Shown here piece after piece: positions 34,501-43,991 of a stretch of 64,000 nucleotides of DNA; position 1 is the stretch's first letter, and each line of letters starts with the position of its first letter. Location of the stretch: contig JBANSL010000001.1 in NCBI GenBank assembly GCA_037127255.1, forward strand, positions 32,576,001 to 32,640,000, read 5' to 3'. Below the pieces are notes generated by a model. It had not been told where the DNA came from. It ran no database searches and worked only from the letters and a program-made list of their open reading frames with translations. The stretch is from Persicaria tinctoria (taxonomy: Eukaryota; Streptophyta; Magnoliopsida; Caryophyllales; Polygonaceae). The position numbers and the translations under genes are program-made.

Positions 34501-35768
34501 TTCTTCCTTAAACCTGTGGGTGAGATCATTTGGTAGCGTGGTTGGAGAGTGGTGAAAGAATTTTGGGGCGGTGATTGAGAAATTTTATAGAGAAGGTGTG
34601 ACTAACGGGGCATGATACTTGTGATACCTTGGGAAGTGGGGAAAGTGTAAGAAATGACTTTAAGAAAATTGAGGATATAGTATGAGAGGGTGCTCGAGTG
34701 TGATGTTAGAGGTAGGAGTTGGATTCTTAGAGGTGGATGGTGTGTGTGAGTGTTTAGTGGATTGAGGGCGAGATTGAGCATTGGGATGAATTGGGATTTC
34801 TTTAGGGAATTTTTGTCTAAGTTGATGTTGGTGAGTCTAGAAGAGGATTGGTCTTGGCTTGAGAGTGGAGATGGGAGAGTGGGGATTGTGTTTTATTTTG
34901 ACTAGTATCATGTGCATATCTTCTTGATTATGTGATCTATTAAAATGTACTGACACGATGTTAGATAGCTACCATGATGAACCTGAAATAGACTAATATT
35001 ACATGTTTTATTATATGGTAGTAAGCATGATGTGTACTATCTGGTTGTCAAGCATGATTAGTGGTTATGTAAATGATGAATATGACTTGAAGTATGATCA
35101 TGGTTAGTATATATGAGATAATGGTGCATGATTTTTAAATGATTGTCATTCGATATTGTGATGAGTTAAGGTGATGTCTTGCAGAGCATGCTGACATTTT
35201 GATGATTTATATACTGCTTGATCTTCCTTTTTCTGAATCTTAATAGCATGACTTCGTTGTGTTGATATGTTAACGTGATGAATCTGTTCTACTTGTGTTG
35301 CAATATCGATATGCGATAGTGAGATTTAATGTGTACTGACGTACTAACCCCATAACATCTAACCCGTTGATTTCTGGACATGTGTGCTTATGTGATGACT
35401 GATGAGCACTCGATTATGCACTTGTGATGCCTTCAGTATGATGTAGATATACCTTATGATTTTTGGTGTGTTGTTTAGATGCACATTTTAACCTTTAGGA
35501 TGATTTGGAGATGCTTCATGTGACCTTGTGGAACTGTGTGGATACATGGTTGAGACTTGTCGTATGATGTACTCGTTGATGATCGATTGGCTACGTGGTT
35601 ATGCATTGCTTATGGCTTGTGAATCTTGCTTTAATTGAGACTGATAGATTGATTTGATTATGGAAACTAGGAAGAGAATATGGGATTAGCCCTTAGAGGT
35701 GGATGATTCCACCTCCCAGCTTCTGAATTTGATTGTTTGGTATGCGAGAAATTGATTTGGTGGTTGGA
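31582..35768. other. Non-coding internal region of the LARD-like element
   Basis: Over 4 kb without a frame longer than about 80 codons and without any gag, protease, reverse transcriptase or integrase motif. The plus strand is rich in TGATGA, CATGAT and TTGATG words. A more GC-rich block at about 33830-34060 (GCGCGATACGTTCGACCGGC) has no recognisable product. Purine-rich DNA fills 34500-34890. Confidence 0.75.
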
Positions 35769-36314
35769 AGATTTTGACGAAATCTTGATTTGAAAGGATT
35801 TGACTTATTTTGGTGCAAGGTTGCTTGATTAGACGTTGGATTTGAAGATTTTGAACGATTTTGAAATAGGAGCAACTTTGATTGTAAAAGAATGAACGCT
35901 ACCAAGAATTTCAACGATTTTGAGGCTAATATTTATTTTCAATTGCGGAATCCCTTTAAAAACTTTTCATACCCGGGCAACTCTATGATACTTCACGAAG
36001 TGGATACTTGCATTTTATGGGGGCGCCTATAGGGTGCTAGCTAAGACCTAGTGATGCTATTGTAGAACTTTTAGAGTTGTGGTACTTCCGAAAAGTCGAA
36101 GCGAGGATGTGATAGGGGCGCTTATCGCATACTTGTCAATGCCAATTGGAGATGTCACGACCGTGACTAGGACTTTGTGAGAATCGCGGAAGACGCAACC
36201 GAGATGATTACAAGATCTTTGGACATGGTCCTTGGACTCATCAATTTCAACTTCATCCCCTACTTTATCTTGGTTTTAGTCTCGGGGACGAGACTTGTTT
36301 TTAGAGGTTGATGA
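35769..36314 (+). repeat. 3' end of the internal region
   Basis: The segment copied at 26210-26755. It ends CGAGACTTGTTTTTAGAGG then TTGATGA directly before the right LTR, where a polypurine tract is expected; only a weak AGAGG is seen. Confidence 0.8.
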
Positions 36315-39300
36315 TGTAAAGGCTCGGATTTTTAAATAATAAAATTTAATAAATAATAAAATAAAAGTGATTGATGGAAAAAAAAATTCGGATATTTGGA
36401 AATCCTCATCTTCACCTTAAAAATCGTATTTTAAAATCCTTCAAGCGAATTACGACCTAATTTTGAACTTTGAAGGACAATTCCGTCATTTTTCCTTGGG
36501 ATTTGAAATAAACTTTGGGATGTCGACATGTTTGAAATTTTGAAGCGTTATTTTAATCGAGTCAGAATAAGATCGAGAGAGCGGGTATTGGGATTTATTT
36601 TCCGGGTATTTCAAGATGAATTTTGGGACCCCTCCTCTTGTCTTCTTTCTTCTTCATGTTTGAATTATCAGAACAACCCCTGCCGTTGATCCTAATGCAG
36701 CACATCTCCCACCCTTTTTTCTCTCCTTGATTCACACCCAATTTTAACTAAACAACCACACCTCCTCCTCCTCTCTCCTTACTTCTTTTGTGGCAAAGTG
36801 CCAAAATATAAATCAACTCTCTGCTACCCATCTGATTTAAATGGCATAGTCACTTCTACTGTCTGATTTCAGACCCTCCTCTCCCCCTCTCTTCTTGTGA
36901 TCTGAAGGTAACAACCCACATTTTGCATACAAATTGCACCTCCTTTCCTCAAACATTAGATTCCACCCTCCTATAAGAATCCAACAAAAGAAAACCTTAT
37001 CTTCTCAGCTCAGTCATATCTGTAAACCCTTACAATCCTCCTCCCTCATTTCATGTTCAAGCAGCCCCTTTGGGCTTTGTCACCTCTCTTTACCGAGCCA
37101 CCACGCCTCAAGCAAGCACCGCATTTCCCTTCTTCACTTCCTCCGTTTCCCTTCTGCGAGCGACCACCATTTGAACCACGAAGCCGGCCACCAGGGAGCC
37201 CAGAAACAGCCCCGCAGGCCGTCTACAACGCTCCACCGTTGGACAGCTCCTCCTCTCCGTTCCTCTGTTTCACTTCTCTTCCGCGGTAAGGTTTCGTCCT
37301 CCTCTTCCTTGTTTCAAACCAGTATAAACTTCATCTTTAACCTCCTTCTTCCTCATGGGCCAAGCGCGTCTGATTCCGACCCCGACGAAGCAGATTTTCC
37401 GAGTCTCCTCCTCGCCTGTTTTTCTTCGGTTTCGATCGGTGAGTCATCCGCCTCTGTTCTCCGACGCAATAGCTGCGTAAAGAGCTTCTTTTAAACTCCC
37501 TTCATCCACCCCAGGTCCGTCGGAGTCCCTTCCACCACCTCCGACGCCGAATCGTGCCCAACAGACTATTTTCTGGCGAGCTCTTCAAACAGCGGTAACC
37601 CCCTCCTCTTCCCTTCTTTCTGCTCCATTGAGGTGCTTTTGTATGATTGATGTTGGAGGAGGGGTCTGGGTGTGTGTGGGTCGGCAGAGAGCTGCCCGAG
37701 GACTCCCTCCTCTCTTTCCTTCGTTTCCCGGTGGCTCGTTCGGAGGTTGAAGATGGGTCTCAGTCTCTCAGACCCGCTCCTCCTCCTTTCTTTTTCTTAT
37801 TCATTGGGCTGGACACTTTAATCATGTTTGAGGGATAAAGAGTTGGGCTTTGGGTTCATTTGTCAATTTTGGCCTGACTTATGGAGTATTATCTTAACTG
37901 AAATGGGAGGGTTATCGTGATATGTTATTCATACATTCATATTATATAGTTATATCATCATTTTAATCTGATTTTAATAAAACACTTATATTTCTGAAAA
38001 CATTATGGATGTAATGTGTTTTAAAAATAGTATCATTTGGGGATGTATTATTTTATAATGTTTTATAATGTGGTTTTAGTAGAGATTTGTTGAACTCTAG
38101 TTATGAAAATGTTGTAGGAACTTTGGGATGATTTATTGGCTTTGATTTGTTAATAAGATTTGAAAAGAGGATTCAATTGCGATGTTTTATTCTAGCTAAG
38201 TGTTGTTGGTAAACTATTTAAAGGGTTTTAGGTTTTGAAATAAACATGCCGGAATTATTTTAATGGTATGAATTTGCAAGTTGATTAAAGATTTAAGGTT
38301 TTATAAACGGATTTTGACCGGATAGGATTTGGGAAATTATTTTGAAAATGAGTTGACTTAATTTGGGATTTAAGAGTTTGAAAAATATGGTTGGTACGAT
38401 TTTATCAATGGGGTTGATTGGAAGTGAATGATTTTGGTTGATATTGATCGTATCGGAAAGGTTTTGAAAATGGTTTTACCATCGATTGGTTTGAGGATGT
38501 TGAGAAACTTGGGTTTCGTGTGTATGAATGTTAGTCCGGTGGCTTATGAAAATGGCTTGATGTTAGTTGTGTATTGCTTTTGGATTGCTTTGGACTTGCA
38601 TTTGGGCTCTTGCTTGTATTATCCTGTTGTTTTGCATCTTCAGGTAAGTTCCCTAGGGGGCTTACTCAGGTTTGACATTCATGCCTGTTGTTGCATTTTA
38701 TGTTAGGTGTTGCATATGCATAAAAGCATGCCATGTAGTATCCTGTTTAGGTTGCACTAATTGAATGAGCATCTGCTTACTTAATGCGTTTGAAACAGAA
38801 CGGCCGTTATCTATGATAGTCCTAGAGTCTTTGCTAGGGTCATAGGGTAGCTCAGTCTCATCGGGTACCCTGAGTCAATCGAGTCATGAACTTCCTTATA
38901 TTATGAGATGCCTGCGGGCTTTATTGTGGAGCGGGTTAGGCATGCGTGCCCCCCGAATTATGATGGAATGCATTCACGAGCTGGCCAGTCTCCGCCCTAT
39001 CCGAAGGGGGTGGAGGTAGGAGAGGGATATGCCACTTGGCATTGTCTTGGGCCCTTTACAGTATTTTTACACATTATTATAACTAGGAGCATGCTAGTGT
39101 GTTTGACTTCGTACTGCATTAGAGCATCTTTATTAGGTATAGCACATACTATGTGGCCTCAGCGAGGACTGCCGGTCCCGCATGAGTGGCTCGATCTGAC
39201 TCCTTTCCCCGTTCTTTTTTTTAAGGTATTTTCTGCAGATTTTGATTGCTCGATGTCTATATGACGGGGTTCCCTTTTGGCGAATCGAAGAATCTGGCTA

Positions 39301-39486
39301 ATATCCTAATTTAGTAAAATGGTAATCACACACTCATAAATTGGTTTTGACCGGCTCTGCCGTGACACTTGTATCTTTACTTTGCTTTCGCCTTACTTCC
39401 GGTTGAAATGGATTCAGCGACATAGTCTTAGGACAGATTAAGGGTACCCAACGGCCCTTTGAGGTTTTTAGGGTTGGAAATCCCTC
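36315..39486 (+). repeat. Right LTR of the LARD-like element, 3' truncated
   Basis: Starts TGTAAAGGCTCGG and aligns to the left LTR up to TTGGAAATCCCTC. The last 117 bp seen at 31449-31565 are missing, and unrelated AT-rich DNA follows. Confidence 0.87.
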
Positions 39487-40226
39487 ATTATTTAACATTT
39501 TGTCGTGCAAATATAATAAAATATAGATATTTTTTATAATTTCCATATTTATTGGATCATTTTTGTAATTTAACAAAAATTCCTTCTTCAACCTTTGTAA
39601 AGTCGATGAACCAGGCGGAGATCTTGCCCCGGTCACTCGCTCCGGCCACCTCGCTCGCTCCGCTTGCTACAGCCACCTTCCTCGCTCCACTCGCCCGCTT
39701 CGACTGCTCGACCACCTTGGCGCTCGTGTCCGGCTCCACCGGCCGCTGGAATTGGAGATCTCAGAGGAATCGCACAAATCTGGAATCGCGATTTGGCTGG
39801 AGTTCACCTCGCTCGACCTGGCTAATCGACGGAGTCCACCTTGCTCGACCTCGCTCAATCGCTGGCTCAATCGTTGGCTAATCGACGGACATATCCGGCC
39901 ATCGCTCGCTCCGAGGAGATGAGGAAATCTGAGCTTTTGCCATCGCCGATTGAAGAATCTCCTCCATCGACAATGAAAACGAGAGAATCTCCTCCATCGA
40001 CGGACATATCCGGCCATCGCTCGGGGACCGGGAGGATGCCGATCTGGAACGGGAGGAGACGGTGAGAGAGAGAGAGGGGGAGGTTAGAGCATCTGATTTT
40101 TAGGGTTATATGGTGGACATTTTGCTAAATTGTCCCAAAACGTGGGCATTTTACAAAATCGACCAAAAAAAGTGCCTATTTTGCAAAAATTTTCTTTTTT
40201 TTAACGGTTCGGCTATAGACACCCCA
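39487..40226. other. GC-rich block with short repeats, no recognised gene
   Basis: After about 100 bp of AT-rich DNA, 39600-40080 is GC-rich with repeated CTCGCTCGCTCC, GGCTAATCGACGGA and GAATCTCCTCCATCGAC words. Frames exist on both strands (about 110 codons each), made of Ala/Ser/Arg, with no domain I know. A GAGAGAGAGA tract ends it at 40070. The following DNA repeats the theme GGGCATTTTACAAAATCGACC / GCCTATTTTGCAAAA. Confidence 0.5.
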
Positions 40227-40258
40227 AATCATGCACGTCCTTAAGGACGTGCATGATT
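40227..40258. repeat. 32-bp perfect palindrome
   Basis: The half AATCATGCACGTCCTT is followed at once by its reverse complement, with no spacer and no mismatch. Confidence 0.97.
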
Positions 40259-40304
40259 AAAAGGGGTTAAATTTTTTTTTTAAATTTTAATTAGTCACAA
40301 GGCT

Positions 40305-40326
40305 TGCATGTTCTTAAGGACGTGCA
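40305..40326. repeat. Imperfect copy of the palindrome core
   Basis: 22 bp matching the core of the palindrome at 40227-40258 with two changes in the left half. The TTAAGG centre is kept. Confidence 0.85.
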
Positions 40327-41698
40327 ATTTTAAACTTGTGATTTGTGCTGTATATAGCAACACCCTTTTTTAATTAAAAAAAGTAGTGGGGGCTTCCATT
40401 TTTTCCACACTCTCCATGTGCGTGCGTGTGTAACCAAATTGGGTACTCCGATTGCCAACTGTATTTGCCGATTGCCAGTTTGCCACCCCATTTGAGATGA
40501 AAATTGGGTGGAGTTTGGGAAAAAACTCCACCATAGAGTTGGGAGAATCTCAACCACTGATTTTAAAATCAGTGGTTAAAAATCTCCCCCCTCCTTTCCC
40601 TCCCCCCACCACCATCCTCAATTTTTTTTTATTTTTTTCTTTTCTTTTAATTTTTGTGAGAGGAAAATCAAACTCTACTTGGTAGAGTTATCCTTGAACT
40701 CCACCGAAACAGGATCCTCCAAATTGACAACGGTATTTGATTTTTTTTTTGGTTTATTTTTAGCTATTTGTTTTTTTATATTTTTTATAAATAAATAATA
40801 GGAGGAATTATTCATATAAATAACAAACTTATTCATCGATATATGATGAATTATTCATTCAAATTCTGCAATTATTCATTAAAATTCTACAAATATGCAT
40901 CAATTGATGATGAATTATTCGTAAAAAATGAACGAAATTTTGAGTAACAATATTCGTATTTATTGTTGGGTAATGTGCAATTACATAGGAGTGCATTAGT
41001 TATTCATCTTAATTCTGCAATTACTTATCGATTGATGAGGAAGTATTCGCAGAAATTAAAAAAATTTTGAATAACAATATTCAGATTTCTAGTTGAGTAA
41101 TGTACGATTTAATGGGAAAGAATAAGTTATTCGTCAAAATTTTACAATTATTCATCAATTGGTGAAGAATTATTCATAGATATTAATGAAATTTTGAGTA
41201 TTTGTCAGAAATTCATGAAATTTTGATATGACAAATTTGAATGTGCAATTTAATGGGAATTTTTTTTGTAAGAATTTTCCATTTACATAAAATCTCAAAA
41301 AATTAAATTTATCATTTAAACAAATAAATTAATAAAGAAACATTAAAATTTTTAAATCAGTTACAATCTCCCTTTTTTTTTTTTGTAAGAATTTTCCGTT
41401 TACATAAAATCACAAAAAATAAAATTTATCATTCAAACAAATAAATTAATAAAGAAACATTAAAATTTTTAAATCAGTTACCATCAAATGGGGGTAGTTT
41501 TGATCTCAAATTGGCTGGTGATTAATTGGTGCGCGTGGGTATAATAGGGGATGGAGCCCATTTTTTTTTAATTTAAAAACTAAAAATACATTTAATTTGG
41601 GACTTTGATTTATTTGGATCCAATGATTCAGAATCGTTCATATTTTACACCGTAAGCATCGTTTACACCCGAACCACCCTCCCCCTCTCCCCCCCTCC

Positions 41699-41735
<37 letters not shown>
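40327..41735. other. AT-rich non-coding DNA with tandem duplications
   Basis: No coding signal. Three diverged units of about 127 bp, each opening with TTATTCAT or TTATTCG, start near 40873, 41000 and 41127. A 117-bp tandem duplication follows at 41261-41485. A TC run and a TA run close the stretch (41697-41735). Confidence 0.65.
41261..41485. repeat. 117-bp tandem duplication
   Basis: Two copies of GTAAGAATTTTCC..AAATCAGTTAC start 117 bp apart and differ at only a few positions; each begins with a T run. Confidence 0.88.
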
Positions 41736-41809
41736 GGGAAGCTTTAAAATGTAAAATATCCTTAACGTGTAAAATTTGCTTAATGTGTAAAATTTTCAAA
41801 TCCTACGTA

Positions 41810-42320
41810 ATACAACCGCGTTCAACATTAAAGCACAGCCTTGCCGCCCTCGAGCCACCTCCAGCCCCACGTCGAGCCACCTCCGGCCTCCACCGCCTAG
41901 CCGCCCTCGAGCCCACCCCGGTGCGCATCCCCCGAGCCCTGACTTGGCTTGGTTCGAGCCCAGACGCGCCCACAATGCCCTGTCGAAGTCCAACAACGCT
42001 TCTTCTCTCATCGGCCTCCCACGCCACCCACGAGCCACCTCCGCCCACCAGCCCCAGCCAGCTAGAACCCTCTCCCTCAGGCGCACCCCCCGAGCCCGGA
42101 ACCCCCTTGGTTCGTGCCCAGCCGAGCCCACACCGAGCCATCTTCCCCAACAGCGCTAATCGGTTCTTTTGGCTCGGAAAACCTTCGAAATCCCGATTTT
42201 TCTCCTTGTTTCCACTCGAATTTGGTATGATTTCTAACTCTAAACTTGTTTATTACAGTTATTTGGATTGTTTGAATGATTTAGGTTGAGATTGAAAACC
42301 TAGGGTTTGATTTAGGAGCG
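41810..42320 (+). other. GC-rich segment with Pro-rich frame, possible captured gene piece
   Basis: Inside the AT-rich element, 41820-42160 is strongly GC-rich. The plus frame from 41783 has 168 codons rich in Pro, Ala, Ser and Thr, and both strands are open. Similar sub-blocks (GCCCTCGAGCCACCTCC) recur, so it is partly repetitive. From about 42190 the sequence turns AT-rich and intron-like. It might be a captured exon and intron start; no product is recognised. Confidence 0.4.
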
Positions 42321-42960
42321 GAATTTGGGGCTTTTTGATAAAAGCCAAATTGATTGAAATTGATGATATGGTTGTGTTGTTGGGTTGATTTTGAGCTAAT
42401 TTCATGTTCATATCATTGTCAAATTGTTTATGGATCATGAGCTAATTGAATTTTAGAATTTTAGGTTGCGATATGTTTTAGAATTTGGGGCTTTTTTCCA
42501 AAAGCCAAATTGATTGAAATTGATGATATGGTTGTGTTGTTGGGTTGATTTTGAGCTAATTTCATGTTCATATCATTGTCAAATTGTTTATGGATCACGA
42601 GCTAATTGAATTTTAAAATTTTATATTGCGATATGTTCTAACATTTGGGGCTTTTTGCCAAAAGCAAAATTGACTTAAATTGGTGATATGGTTGTGTTGT
42701 TGGGTTGATTAAGAGCTAATTTCATGTTCATAGCATTGTCAAATTGTTTATGGATCATGATCGAATTGAAGTTTGGAATTTTATATTGCGATTTGCTTTA
42801 GAATTTGGGGTTTTTTGCCAACGGCCAAATTGACTGAAATTGATGCTATGGTTGTGTTGTTGGGTTGATTTGGAGCTAATTTCATGTTTATAGCATTGTC
42901 AAATTGTTTGTGAATCACGAGCTAATTGAATTTTAAAATTTTATTTCAATATGCTTTAGG
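42321..42960. repeat. Four 160-bp tandem repeats
   Basis: Units start at 42321, 42481, 42641 and 42801, each opening with (G)AATTTGGGG and containing GATATGGTTGTGTTGTTGGG and CATTGTCAAATTGTTTATGG. The period is exactly 160 bp, with about 90% likeness between neighbours. Confidence 0.95.
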
Positions 42961-43000
42961 TCGATTAGGTTCTTCTATTTTATCATAAAAATCATAATTT

Positions 43001-43069
43001 AGCCTATTAGCTCAATTGGTAGAGCATCCGTTTGCACAAAAGATGTGGGTTCAAATCCCACATAGGTTA
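43001..43069 (+). pseudogene. tRNA-like sequence (pseudo-tRNA)
   Basis: A seven-pair acceptor (AGCCTAT with ATAGGTT, one G-T pair), a D arm GCTC..GAGC with loop AATTGGTA, and a T arm GTGGG TTCAAAT CCCAC are all seen. The Pol III A and B boxes are present. The stretch between D and T arms is 19 nt, where at least 21 is expected, and it does not form a normal anticodon stem, although TTTGCAC is there. It is a degenerate tRNA or a SINE head rather than a working tRNA. Confidence 0.6.
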
Positions 43070-43089
43070 CATAATAGACAAGAGCGCAA

Positions 43090-43760
43090 CAATCGCAAAT
43101 TGTTAATCATGCACATTATAATCTAAGTTATGCACTTTTTAACCTTAATTATGCACATTTTAATCTTATTTATGCACTTTAATTTTAAAAGCTTATACGT
43201 TAAAAAATCGATTTCAAACTTACATTTATCAACCTAAATTATCCGAGAGGTGAAACCAAACTCTCAAAAGTAAAAAAAAAACAAAATTAAAACATCGATT
43301 TCAAAAGCACATCTTTTGACTTATTAATGCACATTATGATCTTACATTTGCACAATTGTATTCTTCATCTGCACAATTGTATCTTACTTTTACACAATTG
43401 TAGTTTAAATTTGCACAATTGTATCATACTTTAAATTTGCACAATTAAAGTTGCACAAAAGCACTTTACAGTTGCACAAATGCACTCCACAGTTGCACAA
43501 ATGCACTCCACAGTTGCACAAAAGGTATCGAAAACGGGAAAAAGTGCATTTACCCATAAAAATAGACATTTTTACCAATTTACCCATAAATTAAACATAT
43601 TTCAATTAAAAAAATTTATAATTGAAATAGTCGCATTTACCTATTTACCCCATAATGAATTATTTGTCTGCACAAAATAAACTTATATTTGCACAATAAG
43701 ATGTTATATGTACACAAAACCAAGTTATACTTGCACAGCAGAAAGTGCTATCACGCAAAA
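43090..43760. repeat. Dispersed TTGCACAA / TGCACATT motifs
   Basis: From about 43105 the word TATGCACATTTTAA recurs. From 43350 to 43520 TTGCACAA or its near variants appear about ten times, 20-30 bp apart, including the doublet GTTGCACAAATGCACTCCAC repeated twice. Further copies follow to 43740. Confidence 0.75.
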
Positions 43761-43867
43761 AAAAATTCTGGGCAAAAAAAAAAAAAAAAAAAATTAAATA
43801 AAAAAAATCGGGTCCGAGAAGGGGGCCCAAGGGGGGGCACACACATGGGCGGGGGCAGACATCATAC

Positions 43868-43935
43868 TCATGAAATTAGGCCCATTAGTAATTAAATTAG
43901 GCCCAATAGTAATTAAATTAGGCCCATTAGCAAAT
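43868..43935. repeat. 21-bp tandem repeat
   Basis: AAATTAGGCCCATTAGTAATT occurs three times head to tail, just inside the right inverted repeat. Confidence 0.85.
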
Positions 43936-43991
43936 TTTACACAATAAGCATATTTTACACTTTAAGGACTTTTTACATTTGAAGTAAACTC

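Larger units (their letters stand above)
26210..39486 (+). mobile_element. Large non-coding gypsy derivative (LARD-like), partly duplicated
   Basis: Two LTRs (26756-31565 and 36315-39486) flank 4749 bp without gag or pol. A tRNA-iMet primer site follows the left LTR. The internal end CTCGGGGACGAGACTTG and the LTR end GGGCCGTTACA resemble Tekay/Del chromovirus-type ends (family knowledge, by eye). Allowing for a 1521-bp insertion in the left LTR, both LTRs align at the same offsets over 3172 bp, about 97% alike. The 546 bp before the left LTR repeat the last 546 bp of the internal region, so the structure is internal end - LTR - internal - LTR, as after unequal recombination. The right LTR lacks 117 bp. 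Confidence 0.82.
41736..43991. mobile_element. Inverted-repeat element inserted in a TA microsatellite
   Basis: The left end TTAAAATGTAAAATATCC then TTAACGTGTAAAATTTGC and the right end, read inward, TTCAAATGTAAAAAGTCC then TTAAAGTGTAAAATATGC match over about 60 bp with several mismatches. Both ends border TA runs (41714-41735 and 43992-44007). The 2256-bp interior has a GC-rich segment, a 160-bp tandem array, a tRNA-like sequence and many TTGCACAA motifs. No transposase is present. MITE-like elements that target TA microsatellites are known, but I cannot assign a superfamily. Confidence 0.65.
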
